Assembly: GCA_032622095.1 (NCBI GenBank)
Contig: CP136061.1
Span: forward strand, 84,358,324-84,422,323
Source: Siphonodentalium dalli
Lineage: Eukaryota; Mollusca; Scaphopoda; Gadilida; Siphonodentaliidae
Reading direction: 5' to 3'
DNA: 64,000 nt
A program made the translations under genes and the position numbers. The notes under the pieces are model-generated. The model was not told the origin of the DNA, made no database searches, and saw only the letters and a program-made list of their open reading frames with translations. This document shows, one piece after another, positions 11,048-22,432 of this stretch. Positions within the stretch are counted from its first letter, which is position 1. The number at the start of each line of letters is the position of its first letter.

Positions 11048-12415
11048 AGTCTGAGATTAGTGTACCTGTCATTTGCAGAATGAGGTCCCCACAGGGGGCT
11101 AGCATAGCGGGCTATCATCACTAAATTCACCCTCTGGGAACCTAATTGTCCCCGAATTTTTTATATTTTTGGGGGGACTATTGTAATCAGCCGCGTTCGT
11201 CTGTCCGTGCGTGCGTCCCATCCGCCCCGTCCGTCCGGAGTTATAACTCCGATAATGATCATCCGATTTGATTGAAACTTGGTATGTAGGCGTCTCAACC
11301 AAGAACACAGGTGCTCTGCAATCTGTTTGATCCGATGTTCTTTTGTGGAGTTATTTCCCTTTTTTCAACTTTTTTTTTACTTACTAAATTTCTCACTTTT
11401 TCGGTTTCCGGATGATATCTCAAGTTTGGATCCCTTTAATTGCAAATACCGTTTTTTTATGTGGGTCAGTCATATCAAGATACAGGTTGAGTTCGAATTT
11501 GAGTTTGATCCGATGATTTTTCCTAGAGTTATGGACTTTTTTCGACTTAGAAAATTTAATTTTCTTCTTTTTTCTTTGGTTTCCGGATGATAACTCAATT
11601 TTGGACTGTTCAATTGAAAATTCCGTTTTTTTTGTGAGTCATTGATATCAATATACAGGTCAGGTTCGAATTTGAGTTTGATCCGATGATTTTTCTCAGA
11701 GTTATGGGCTTTTCGACTTAGAAAATTCAATTTTTCTTGTTTTGTCTTTGGTTTCCGGATGATAACTCAAGTTTTGATTGTTTAATTTGAAATTCTGTTT
11801 TTTTTTGTGGGTCGTTCATATCAAAATACAGGTCAAGTTCGAATTTGAGTTGATCGAATGATTTTTCCCAGTTATGGGCCTTTAGACTTTGAAAAACATT
11901 TTTTATAATTTTCTATATGAGGGTACTTCATGGTGTAATCAACTCCTCCTACAGTTTTGATCGTAGATATTTGAAACTTCAGAGTATTGTTACCCACATA
12001 TTGGAGATGTGCAACATGTATGTAGATGACGGAAAAATTATTTCTTTACGGAATTATTAACCCTTTCGACTTAGAACATTTCAACATTTTTTTTAATTTC
12101 TTTAACAAAGTGGCGTCGACTTGCCACGTTTTCGGGGGACACTGTGGTCGGCTGACCTTTTATTCTGCTTAGGCATCATCTTCTCTGGAAAGTTTCTTTA
12201 TTATCATATTTCTATAGAAACATCTTCACATAGATTATATTTCTTTAATCTGACTCTATGTATCCCATAGCAGATGAGGCCATGCTGAAGGAGGTCTCCG
12301 CTGTGTGAATTTGGTGATGCTGGCCCGCTATGGGGGATAGCATCACTAAAATCACCCTCTGTGGACCTCATTCTGCAAATGACGGGCACACTAAACTCAG
12401 GCTTGTCGCGACGAC
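11048..12415. mobile_element. F1 composite element with a nested repeat-bearing element
   Basis: The left end caagtctgagattagtgtac, then tgtcatttgcagaatgaggt, pairs with the right end acctcattctgcaaatgacg, then ggcacactaaactcaggctt. Between them 11147-12141 is a distinct element (separate entry), so the F1 element appears to have been split by an insertion. A second F1 palindrome lies at 12285-12375. Confidence 0.65.
11147..12141. mobile_element. Short-TIR element with internal ~165-bp tandem units
   Basis: The ends tgtccccgaa and ttcgggggaca are inverted. A tcgtctgtccgtgcgtgcgt block follows the left end. Three to four units of about 165 bp, each with ttcgaatttgagtttgatcc, gatgatttttc and gagttatgg, fill the middle (about 11400-11900). 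The plan (inverted ends, a CGTCCGTCCG block, internal tandem units) matches elements at 41076-41657 and 51790-55928. No transposase is present. Confidence 0.6.
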
Positions 12416-12940
12416 GAAGTGTGTACCACGCTATCACAAAGTACTGCAATAGTAGCCTGTTCAAACCGATGTGAGTGCACGCAAACAGCGTTATATGAAT
12501 GAATGAATTTCCAACTTCATTGCACAAATCAAAATTTCAGTGTATTATGATTTGACAACAAAAAAAGTTGTTCCAAAATTGTCAATTTAAAGGTCCATTT
12601 AATTTTCGAGTCACTGATTATTTTTTATATTGTATTGATATACGGTTTTAATAACAATATATGACATAACATATTATTTAAATATTTTATTACACTCCTA
12701 TGTGCGATTTCCATTGAAAACGCCGTTAATTAAAAATGGTAATGTCACTAGTGAATTATGTAATTTCTCGTGACGTCATTGATGTTATGTCGCTTACTGA
12801 TCTAGACTGAATTTTCGATGGTTGATCTTTTTCCTCATAGGGACTTTCTAGCATTAATTCTGTGTGTTTGAATAATATTTGGCGAACCAAATTGATGCAG
12901 AAGTATAATAAATAGAGTAATCAATTAGTTCCGAGAATTA
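12416..12940. other. Non-coding AT-rich stretch
   Basis: It contains aaaggtccatttaattttcg near 12590. A close relative lies near 22461 (aaggcccacttaattttcga), so this is probably an edge of another dispersed repeat. No gene is seen. Confidence 0.4.
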
Positions 12941-13044
12941 CGTTCAATAATTCACTCGAGGTGAGAGACGTTTCGGTAAGAAACTCGTGCGCTAATGCGC
13001 ACGTTTCTTACGGACGTCTCTCGCCTCTCGTGAATTATTTAACG
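12941..13044. repeat. Near-perfect hairpin, arms about 50 bp
   Basis: The left arm cgttcaataattcactcgag is followed by gtgagagacg and tttcggtaagaaac. The right arm is gtttcttacggacgtctctc, gcctctcgtgaattatttaacg. The loop is only about four bases (taat) inside gtgcgctaatgcgcac. Confidence 0.85.
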
Positions 13045-13201
13045 TAACTAGAATGCACTCAGAGAGATGCCAACGTGCGCAAAAATGTAATAAAAAAATA
13101 ATTAAAAAAATAAATTCACTGTATTTTACTTAATTTATTTAATTTAATTTAATTTAATGTTAGCAAAAAAAGACAATTACAATCTTCAATAATTTTATGT
13201 A

Positions 13202-13369
13202 GGGGATAACAGTGTGGTGTTTTGTGATTTCGGAAAGGTACATGGCGAATATACTGTGGCAAATTTAGTTAATGGGCGACGGCGGAGCCGGAGCCCATTA
13301 ACGGGTATTTGCCACAGTATATTCGCCATGTACCTTTCCGAAATCACAAAACACCACACTGTTATCCCC
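13202..13369. repeat. Near-perfect 168-bp hairpin
   Basis: The left arm ggggataacagtgtggtgtt, ttgtgatttcggaaaggtac is mirrored by gtacctttccgaaatcacaa, aacaccacactgttatcccc. The arms are about 78 bp with a short central block (gacggcggagcc). A diverged single arm occurs near 13795 (tataacgttgtggtgttttg). Confidence 0.88.
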
Positions 13370-14532
13370 ATTCTAATGCTCTTCGAACTTAAAAATGTTA
13401 TTTAGACAAACAAATGGCTCGTAATTATCAACGAAATGTGCGGCCATAGAAAACACTCAGCCAATTCACGACTTTTTATTTTAAATTTAATGCGCTAGAT
13501 AAAATATAGTCCCCCCAATTACCATCGCTCTTATCGTTAAAAATACTGATAAACATGAAAAATTGCCACCTCAAATAGAAATAAATATGCACAACAATTA
13601 GTTTATGCATGTACATGGTGTCTTTTTCAGATGTTTACCACTTACAAATTGCGGTTTTGATTTTACCGCGATCATGAAGTTGAATTGAAACAATGGGAAA
13701 ATGTTTACTCAATGCGATGTATTTCACGCCGTGTCTGTCGCGGTTTCATGTCAAAAAATTTGGTCAAATGATATCGAGACACTGGCATTGGTGGGGTATA
13801 ACGTTGTGGTGTTTTGTATTTTAGTACATGTATACAGGGCGAATGTACTGACTGTCAATTTTCGACAAAAGCCACATCGCTGGTTTGTTTATATAGCAAC
13901 GAGCTAGTAACGGAAGTCAGTGCCAAGGGCGTCAACTCTATAATCTACTCCGTAACGTCGCCGGCATGATGTGCGTAAGGGTGACGTCATGGAGTGAACT
14001 CGGTAGGGTGACACCAACGTACGTACCTACGAATCTGACTGATCGCCATACTGTTGTGCGAGCGCACGTAATTATCTGAACCAATTTATTACTCTCTATA
14101 TAATTCATCACCATTGTGACATCTGTCTCAGAAGGTGCCCATATAGTAATAGAAAATAGCTGAAATCATAGAAACATTTCCCCCGTTTCACTCCAAGAAC
14201 GCAACATAATTCAAACTAAGATATCGAGTTATTCCCCTTCCATTGAAAATAATATACTTTGCATTACAGTCCAGATGAAACTTAAGCACAGAAAACACGT
14301 CGATACCTCAACAAAAACAACATGTTCACAGTTTATTACCCCCGATAAGTTGATAATACAATGTTTTGGAGCTTACTCTTTCAAATGGTATATAAAATAT
14401 GGAATATGTTGTGTATAATGTTATATAGATATTCAAAAATTAAGTTGGCCTTTAACACTGAAAGTGTGTGCGGATATCAATATTGGGGGGTGAACAAAGA
14501 ATTTTAATGCAGCACACAGTCGCTGATTCAAG
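13370..14532. other. Non-coding stretch with dispersed-repeat fragments
   Basis: It includes a diverged arm of the 13202-13369 hairpin near 13790-13860. A block at 14080-14420 (gaaggtgcccatatagtaat, caacatgttcacagtttatt) is shared with 22560-22880. No credible gene is visible. Confidence 0.5.
14080..14420. repeat. Dispersed repeat shared with 22545-22890
   Basis: Both places carry, in the same order, aattcatcaccattttg-like, aaggtgcccata(t/g)agtaat, aacataattcaaactaa-like, acaacatgttcacagtttat-like and ttactctttcaaa. The second copy contains a tatatctatatatatagagt inverted block. The type of element is unknown. Confidence 0.7.
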
Positions 14533-14741
14533 CCTTGAAATAGGGTGTCTGTCATTTGCAGAATGAGGTCCCCAGAGGGTGAATTTAGTGATGCTACCCC
14601 GCTAAGCTAGCATCACCAAATTCACCCTCTGTGGACCTCATTCTGCTTACACCTCAGCAGAATGAGGTTCTCAGAGGGTGAATTCACCCTCTGGGGACCT
14701 CATTCCGCAAATGACAGACACCATATTTCAAGGCTTGTCAC
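14533..14741. mobile_element. F1 foldback element, double palindrome
   Basis: The ends are caagccttgaaatagggtgt and gacaccatatttcaaggctt. Two internal palindromes around gaggtccccagagggtgaat and gaggttctcagagggtgaat lie head to tail. The same double arrangement occurs at 47153-47397. Confidence 0.85.
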
Positions 14742-15256
14742 TGACTGAAAACTAAGATTCACCTTGTAAACATGAATGCATCACGTGTCTCTGTGCCTTC
14801 CTTTCTGCAGGGTGACCACAACGGCTCATTTTCACCACATGAGTTTGACTCTCAATTTAACACCATATTAAGTTAGTGTGTGTGTAACAAAGGATTCACG
14901 CTTCATCCAGTATAGCCCTATATATGGTGGAAATGGAACTCCATGGTGAAATCTAGGTTACTTGTATCTGGAAGAAAAAATATTTCGAATGTGGTACAGT
15001 CGCGGTCATGTCTCTAGTCCGAAGATTCTCTATTCCGGAGGTTCGCTATTCCGAAGGTTTTCTATTCCGAAGGTTCGTTATTCTGAAGTTGTTTTTATTA
15101 TATTTTAAACCTCCACAACGGTCTGCGTTACAACCATACGCAACCTTAGTACGGACGTACTAGCTTCGATGACTCATGTGTGGGTTGACGTAAATAGGTA
15201 TTGAGAAATGAACATGTTATGGCAACCGGAAGATTTTGGAGGCAAGAATACGCCAA
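14742..15256. other. Non-coding; short ctattccgaaggtt repeat
   Basis: At about 15020-15095 a 14-20 bp motif (ctattccgaaggttc) recurs four to five times. The rest shows no gene or known element. Confidence 0.6.
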
Positions 15257-15618
15257 TTAACCCTTTACCCAACAAAACGCCCAAAAACGCCCAAATAAAG
15301 CTTCAATAGCCTAAAATATCTTCGGTCTGTCTCAATAACACCATACAAATATGGATATCATGGGAACCGGTTCATTGACCACATTCTGGCACATTGTGAT
15401 GGTTACAGTTAGTAGAAAAATATTATAAAAATTGTTAAAAAATGTAAGAAAAAATTATAAAATTGTTAAAGAATGTAAGAAAAAATGGTAAAAAGTGTTA
15501 GGCCAATGCATTCTCTTATATAGGTCGCCTCGCATATATAAGAGAATGCATTGGCCTAACACTTTTTACCATTTTTTTCTTACATTCTTTAACAATTTTA
15601 TAATTTTTTAACAATTTT
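15257..15618. mobile_element. piggyBac-like MITE, truncated
   Basis: It starts at TTAA with ttaaccctttacccaacaaa, continues with cctaaaatatcttcggtctg and reaches the palindrome gccaatgcattctcttatat / atataagagaatgcattggc (15510-15570). The right terminal repeat is missing. TTAA plus a CCCTTT start is typical of piggyBac-related MITEs. Full relatives lie at 43971-44375 and 26955-27306. Confidence 0.7.
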
Positions 15619-16100
15619 GAGTTTCGTTGCGAAAATAAGTTGATCTTATTATTCCAGATCATTGGTCTCTGCTATACATTTACCACAGGAGTTTGTCAGA
15701 ATGATAATAAATAATACTATGACTCCTGTGGTAAATGTATAGTTCAGTCTTGAACGTAGTGCGTATCCTTCTACGCAACAATCTGCGAAAGCGGTCATGT
15801 TGACCTAGTAAATGTATTGTTAATGTTCGGATTTTTTTTCATATGCAACATACCTTGGTACAAGTCGGTAGGCCAACTGCATAAGGTAGCAGAGACCAAT
15901 GATCTGGAATAATAAGATCAACTTATTTTCGCAACGAAACTCAAAATAATAATTAAATGGGTTACATATATCAGACACTCTCAAAGCACGTTCATAATAA
16001 ACACAGTCATACAACTCGTATACACACTGTAGGTTACAGTGAAGTAATTATTTCCCATAGGCCTCAGTGTTAACATATAATGGTCCGCAGACCTGAATAT
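15619..16100. other. Flank of the LTR element; short inverted repeat
   Basis: tttcgttgcgaaaataagtt, gatcttattattccagatca (about 15620-15665) reappears in inverted orientation at 15896-15945. Likewise ctatacatttaccacaggag (about 15672) is mirrored near 15722-15742. No gene is seen. The last bases, ATAT at 16097-16100, are the target-site duplication of the LTR element. Confidence 0.6.
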
Positions 16101-16478
16101 TGTAGTGTTTTTGGGTATCAATTAATTAACGTGGATGACAAACAAAACACCGAAAAGCCCGTGATCGGAAGATATACAAATGAGGTCACATTTGACCCCG
16201 TCAACAACAGTTACTGCGGGAGAGACAATCACGAAGTCAAACGAACACGGCTCGGCCAATTCCGGAACTGCACGGCGATGCTCTCCCGATGACGAACTTC
16301 TATCACTCGATCCACAATCTTCAAACCAACAACATGTCTTACAATTATCGTCTATTCTATTGCCTGTTATTCTACATGTAAATGTTCCTGTTATATTATA
16401 AAGGTTAGTTAAACTTGTATGTTCGTAATCAATTAATAATGTAGTAAATACAAATAAACCTTAAGTAAAAATACGACA
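16101..16478 (+). repeat. 5' LTR
   Basis: It starts TGTAGTGTTTTTGGG and ends AAAATACGACA. A TATA-like TATAAAGG (16397-16404) precedes AATAAA (16453-16458), the order expected for a promoter and polyadenylation signal in an LTR. The partner is at 21495-21867. Confidence 0.85.
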
Positions 16479-16479
16479 A

Positions 16480-16492
16480 TGGCGTTGTTAGC
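16480..16492 (+). promoter_or_regulatory. Candidate primer-binding site
   Basis: TGGCGTTGTTAGC begins one base after the CGACA end of the 5' LTR. TGG matches the complement of a tRNA CCA end. I cannot say which tRNA would pair. Confidence 0.4.
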
Positions 16493-17255
16493 TAAAAACG
16501 AACACGTGCGAGGAAGACGATAATGGCGGAAGGTATTATTGAAGTGGACCCCCCACGTGGATTCAGTCAAAAAATCGCCGCCGGCGATTCCAAATGATTC
16601 CACATCATGGAATTAATCGTACTTGCTTGGCTACGACAAATTGTTAGTGTTTCTGGAAATTTTATGTATTTTTTACTGTTTGATTAAAATTTCACAAACA
16701 TTGCTGTTTATATCAAATTTTTTTTTCCATTTCTATGCCCAATTATTGAATGTTATTTTTGCCATAAATATATCCTTATTGCCAATATAATTGATTAATT
16801 TGATTGAAGTATATAAATTTTTGTCAATTTTTATTTTCACCTGTTTTTCATAAATATTTCGTTTTTTGATTAAATTTCTCCAGTTTTTGTCCTATATATT
16901 GCATTAATTAAATATTTTGTTATAAATTAATATTTTTCTTGTCAATTTTTGTTGAAATATCCTATAATAATCCATATATTTGATCATTTGTCCACTTGTT
17001 AAAAATTAACTTGCATTAATTTCCATATAATTGATTAATTTTTAATCTCAAATTGTTTGATATAATATTTTTGTCATTTTTATTGCCAATTGCCCATTTA
17101 TGTAATCACGGATGCTCTAGTGTCCACTTTTTGAAAAATACTTCCAATTATTGGAGTTTCTTTTATATCCAACAAGTATACTATACTTTACTTTTTTGTA
17201 TCAAATGAAAGAGGGTGTAGGTGTGAATTCTGGAATATAAAACATCAATAACAGA
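16493..17255 (+). other. AT-rich leader of the LTR element
   Basis: About 760 bases of very AT-rich sequence with several stops in all frames. It is likely the untranslated leader and packaging region. No splice site or structure was recognised with confidence. Confidence 0.5.
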
Positions 17256-20200
17256 ATGACTTATCAGACACCACACTTTAGTCAGACTAATTGTCTTAAT
17301 TACATGGACTGTAATCAAAAGGAGAATAAAAGTTCTTCATTAGCATCGATTGTTCAAAGCCATACAGTTGCTCAGAACAATCCATATCGTAATTCACAAG
17401 AACAGTCCCCACATTATCTTGACATTAGACCAGAGGGTTTGAATTGCCAAACCTCAAACTGGTGTCCTCAACAACCTATTCAAGGCCAAAATGTCACAAG
17501 TCAATATTTAGTAGATGCAACAATAGTATCAAGCTCACCAAAAGTCACCCAGAATTTTCAACAATATGTTCAAAATCAACAAGGGTTTCAACCAAATATT
17601 CAACCACAAATGATCCCTCAACCGGATGTTCAATTTCAACCACAAATGACACCTCAACCGGGTGTTCAATTTCAACAAAAATATTCTACCCCAAATAACA
17701 CCTCAACCGGGTGTTCAATTTCAACAAAATATTCCACCCCAAATAACACCTCAACCGGGTGTTCAATTTCAACAAAATAATCCACCCCAAATAACACCTC
17801 AACCGGGTGTTCAATTTCAACAAAATATTCTACCCCAAATAACACCTCAACCGGGTGTTCAATTTCAACCAAATAATCAACAAAATGCTGCAATGTGTCG
17901 TAGATGGAATCCGACATCAGATATAGCCTCATCACAAGGCTATGCCACTCCAACTCAACCGGGCTCAATGTTCCAAAACCCGGTCAGTGCAAATCAGTTG
18001 CATTCTCAAAACGTAACAAAACCAGCAACTGTACCATTTCAATTTGGGTTTTCAGACTTTTCTTTGGCACCAAATTTGTTGGTACCACCACCGGACAGTG
18101 GACTAAAGCGACCATACAAAACAGCACATAGGATGCCCAATCAGGCAATAACAGGTGCTGCATCAACTCAACAAAATGTACCTCAACCTCAGGTACAAAA
18201 TACTGCCACATCACAAATAGCTCATATGGATATTTCACAGCCTCAAATGAGTCAATCTCAGGCAACACCAATTATGACTCCACTAGTTACAACACAATCA
18301 AATGTACAAATTTCTCAGGCCCAAGGATTTCAAAACTTGGCTCAACCACAAATAACTCCCCAAATGGAAGTTAACCCTCAACCGAATATTCAATACCAAA
18401 TAACACCCCAACCAGGTGCTCAAATTCAAAATAATACTCAATCACAAATAACGCCTCAACCGGGTGTTTCATTCCAACAATATGGTCAACCGCAAACCAC
18501 AACACATCAACCGGCTTCATATCAAAATCAACCTCCACCAATTTCTAATCCAGTTGCGCCTCAACAGGTTGTTCCAATTCATGGTCATTCTCAAACACAA
18601 ATGAACACTCAACCAAGTGTTCAGAATCAAAACATGCCTCCTATAGGTATGCAACACCAGGCTATGCCACATCCACAATACCAACATGAACCGAGTTTTT
18701 CAAATCAAGGTCAACCTCAACCAGTGGCTGAACTACAAGTAAACAATCAACACTGTGTTCAAAATCAGTTCATACCTCAACAAGGTATGCAGTTTCAGCC
18801 ACGTCAACATATACAACAACCTCAACCAGTTGCTCCAAATGAATGTCAATCTCAACCAATGACTGAGACTCAACCACAAGTGAACACTCAAAAAGGTGTT
18901 CAAAATCAATTCATGCCTCAAATAGGTATGCAGTTTCAGGCTATGTCACAACCACAATGTCAACCACAGTACCAACCTCAACCAGGTACTCAATATATGT
19001 CCCAGCAACATATTCAACCTCAAATAGTACCTCAACCTCAAACTATTTTCCAACAAGGTACTCAAACAACTCAACCTCAAATAGTACCTCAACCAAGTGG
19101 TCAACATAAAAACATGTTCCAACAAGGTACTCAAATTCAAATGGCTCAACATAATGGGCAACCCCAATCAAATCAAAAAGGCACCCAAAATCAATCCATA
19201 CCTCAACCAGGTATGCATGTTCAACCAAATTCTCAACTAAATAAGCAATTTCAAATAATGCCCCAAAAGGGTATTCTAACTCAACTATTGTTCCATCAGG
19301 GTGTTCAAACTCATGGAATGCAACAACCTCAATTTGTTCAACCTCAATTTTCTCAAACTCAAGTTGGTCAACCTCAAGTTATCCAACAACAAATGTGTTC
19401 CCCAAAGGTACACAATCAAATAATTATACCAGAGGTACATCATACAGTTCAGACTGAAAAAGCACCTCTTGAAATAGAAATCCCAAAATCACAGACTGAG
19501 AATGTGATACCAGAAGTTGACTTACATGTTCATAACCATTCAAGTTGTACAAAAAATGAACAACTGCCCCAAAATATACCACAACATCTAGTTTATGATG
19601 GTATAGAAGACTGGCTGAAATACAGACTAAGATTTTCTAATTTTGTAATCGATGCCAACTTTAGTGAAAATGAGCGAATAAACGCTCTTAGTCATTGTTT
19701 GCCTCAAGATGATTTCAATATTTTTAATGCCATTGCCATTAACAACCCTGGCATATCAACAACTTATATTCTGTATGAAATGGAACAAATAATGCCAAAG
19801 TCTGAGAATACTCAGATGGCATTTGATGATGAAGAAAATTACTGTGATAGTGATTCTACTGATACTTGTTTAAATGAGACAAAATCTGCAATCATAGGGA
19901 ACAAACAATACCAACCACATATGGTTGAAGAACCAGAAAACAATGATTTTGAAAATCTCATTCCTAGAATACAAACTCTGGACTCAAACAGTAATGACAA
20001 TTCTCTATGGCACATGGATCCGGGATATCAACAAGAGTTGTCGGATATATCCTGCCCTGAGTCAAAAGTCAACCCCCATAAATTATCGGATAAATACGTG
20101 TGTTCAAACTCAGATTACTCAGAATTTCCATCCGTGTTTGGAGACTCAGATTCACATGGTGAGTTATCTGATAAAACATCTCCAGGTAAGGAGATGGAAC

Positions 20201-20727
20201 CGTGTATATCAAACCCTGATATATGTGATAATAAGGTTGACAACATATCCGAATTGTACCATGAAATAATCACGAACGACAGCATGAATAATATCCCACA
20301 TGTGAACGATTACATACCATTAAATGTCGCAGATAACTCGTGTGGGATAGCCTCATCTGAATCAAACACCACATACTTCAGCCACTCCACAAATAATGTC
20401 AATGAAAAATGGGAATGGTTAGATATTTCAATAGAGATTTCAGAAACTATTCCCAGTGAAGACATTCATGAAATTGAAGTTATTCATCCAATAGAAGGTG
20501 GTATACTCAATGGCACAAGGGAAGCACTAAACATGATTGAAATAACATGCCATGATAGCAAGACTATCGCAAACTATGACAAGATGTGTCATATATCTAT
20601 ACCAAGGCATCAATCAGAAGCTCAACATTTTCCCAATAGCTTCCCAAATGATAAACTTCGCAAAATACGAAGTTATGACTGTTTGAATGGAAAAAATCAG
20701 CCAAGTTGCCAACCACCATGCAAATAA
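17256..20727 (+). CDS. Giant Gln/Pro-rich Gag-like protein, one-base frameshift
   Basis: ATG at 17256 opens a frame of 174 codons. At 17677-17681 a run of five A replaces the four A present in each following repeat unit and shifts the frame. The rest is open to TAA at 20727, so the ancestral protein was about 1,156 residues. Order of parts: a polar N-terminus; a 16-residue repeat of type QPGVQFQQNIPPQITP encoded by 48-bp units at 17655-17880; about 550 residues very rich in Gln, Pro, Met and Thr; then a segment (19588-19818) starting LVYDGIEDWLKYRLRFSNF and continuing ENERINALSHCLP. Its pattern of aromatics, W, and a helix ending in a CL-type step resembles the N-terminal capsid part of Ty3/Gypsy Gag. 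An acidic, Ser/Asn-rich tail of about 300 residues follows. There is no CCHC knuckle. The frameshift may be a real mutation or a sequencing error. The capsid assignment is by eye. Confidence 0.75.
17655..17895 (+). repeat. 48-bp in-frame coding repeat
   Basis: Unit starts (caaccgg) lie at 17655, 17704, 17752, 17800 and 17848, so spacings are 49, 48, 48 and 48. The 49 reflects the extra A at 17677-17681. Each unit codes 16 residues of type QPGVQFQQNxxPQITP. A shorter 36-bp variant precedes the array. Confidence 0.92.
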
Positions 20728-21494
20728 ATCCAAATGTGATGAATGGCTGTTCACTTTAAATTGGAAGAAAAAACATAATTGGTCAATATAACAATTTAGA
20801 CTGTACCTAAAGTAAATGAAATCATTCACATTGTGAATGTTAATTGTTATATAAATGGTTACTAGATCATTTCCCAAAATATGGTAACATCAAGGAGATG
20901 AAATCATTTCATATTGGTGCAATTCTCAAGTCAATCCAACTGAACGTCACGTATGATATCATATGTACTATCTTTTTCAGTTTGAAATTAAATGGAAAAG
21001 ACTAAACCATGAAAGATTCTAACATTGAATAAAAAGATGTAAATAGGCTACCCATGGGTAGTCCACATACCAGTGTTAAAAATAGACTGCATTATGTAGT
21101 CCACATGACAGAAAATACATCTTTTTCACATTATTCAATATACAATCTCATTTAATAAAAGGTTTAATATTATTGGCTAGGCCAATTACAATAGGCTCAT
21201 ATTAGTGAGCCCCTCAAATTCAATTGTTCGTATATAGGGCATAAATTTATAAAATAAAGCGTTACGATCCATTTGGCTAAAAGGATTGGCTTTCTTACTT
21301 CTAAATTTAGCAGTCATTGTGAGTTTTTGCTAGATCATAGAAACGCTCATTTTTGGGTGTGGTTTAGCAACACCTTAATCCTAATTTTGCGTGACTGGGA
21401 TTTTGAACTCTTATAGTTCAGACTCCTCACCCTTTCTTGGCTCAAAAGTTATGGACCATTGGATCATATCTTTTCAAAATAAAACAGGGTGTAG
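20728..21494 (+). other. 3' non-coding part of the LTR element
   Basis: About 770 bases without pol-like frames. A purine-biased aaaataaaacagggtg (21478-21491) just before the 3' LTR is a weak candidate polypurine tract. Confidence 0.45.
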
Positions 21495-21867
21495 TGTAGT
21501 GTTTTTGGGTATCAATTAATTAACGTGGATGACAAACAAAACACCGACAAGCCCGTGATCGGAAGATATACAAATGAGGTCACATTTGACCCCGTCAACA
21601 ACTGCGGGAGAGACAATCACGAAGTCAAACGAACACGGCTCGGCCAATTCCGGAACTGCACGGCGATGCTCTCCCGATGACGAACTTCCATCACTCGACC
21701 CACAATCTTCAAACCAACAACATGTCTTTCAAATATCGTCTATTCTATTGCCTGTTATTCTTCATGTAAATGTTCCTGTTATATTATAAAGGTTAGTTAA
21801 ACTTGTATGTTCGTATTTAATTAATAATGTAGTAATATAGAAATAACCCCTAAGTAAAAATACGACA
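21495..21867 (+). repeat. 3' LTR
   Basis: It has the same start and end as the 5' LTR (TGTAG...CGACA), with TATAAAGG at 21785-21792. It lacks six bases (agttac) present in the 5' copy and its AATAAA equivalent reads AATAAC. ATAT follows directly. Confidence 0.85.
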
Positions 21868-21871
21868 ATAT

Positions 21872-22255
21872 CCACGAATTGTGATAAATGAGTACATGTT
21901 CACCAGGATTGCCATCCGCGCAAAGTTTCTGCATGATAAAAAATCATATCGTCTAGCATGGAATGTACCTTTAAATTTGGGATCTATAATCTAGAGTCAG
22001 AAGTCCATTAAAAAAATATTGATATTTTTACCTCACACCAAAAACAAATCTAGGAACTACAATGTGCCAATGTTTTGTTTGGCATCTGAAATTTCAAGAG
22101 GAGTGATTGCACGTATTTTATATGTTTAAATATCGAAACTACTATTAACCAACCAGAGCCCAGAATTTTTTTTAATTCTCTCCTGCATCTTGATCCAAAA
22201 TCCGTTGGAGGGCGCTACCAATCGAATTACTTCACTGCAACCTGTATCAGCCCAA
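21872..22255. other. Non-coding stretch after the LTR element
   Basis: AT-rich, with stops in all frames. Nothing was recognised. Confidence 0.4.
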
Positions 22256-22351
22256 TTTGTTCTCTCTTCTTTCTTCTCCCCCCTCTCTCTATCTCTATAT
22301 GCCCCCCACTCTCTCTCTCTCTCGCCCCTCTCTCTCTCTCTACTGTCTCTC

Positions 22352-22411
<60 letters not shown>

Positions 22412-22432
22412 CCCCCCCCCCCCAATTCGACA
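22256..22432. repeat. (CT)n microsatellite followed by a C run
   Basis: A mostly CT dinucleotide tract from about 22262 to 22409, ending in a run of about 14 C. Both are prone to slippage and assembly error. Open frames across it are composition artefacts. Confidence 0.95.

Larger units (their letters stand above)
16101..21867 (+). mobile_element. Non-autonomous LTR retrotransposon with one giant Gag-like frame
   Basis: Two direct repeats of about 375 bp (16101-16478 and 21495-21867), each starting TGTAG and ending CGACA, bound a 5.0-kb interior. The element is flanked by ATAT on both sides (16097-16100, 21868-21871), a 4-bp target duplication as in Ty3/Gypsy-type insertions. A TGG start at 16480 fits a tRNA primer site. 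The interior holds a ~775-bp AT-rich leader, one long reading frame (17256-20727) and ~770 bp of non-coding 3' sequence. I see no protease, reverse transcriptase, RNase H or integrase. Such Gag-only elements are known in plants as TR-GAG and would need enzymes supplied in trans. The repeats differ by roughly a dozen or more substitutions and one 6-base indel, so this insertion is not brand new. Confidence 0.85.

Noticed and set aside
13202-13220. Homing-endonuclease-like site (ggggataacag)
   Set aside because: It matches only part of a known 18-bp site and sits in a hairpin arm. The likeness is chance.
16180-16401. Small protein gene repeated at 21574
   Set aside because: Both copies lie inside the two LTRs and differ by indels, so they are LTR sequence rather than genes.
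17672-18271. Minus-strand frames opposite the Gln-rich protein
   Set aside because: They are antisense shadows of the CAA-rich repeat (TTG codons).
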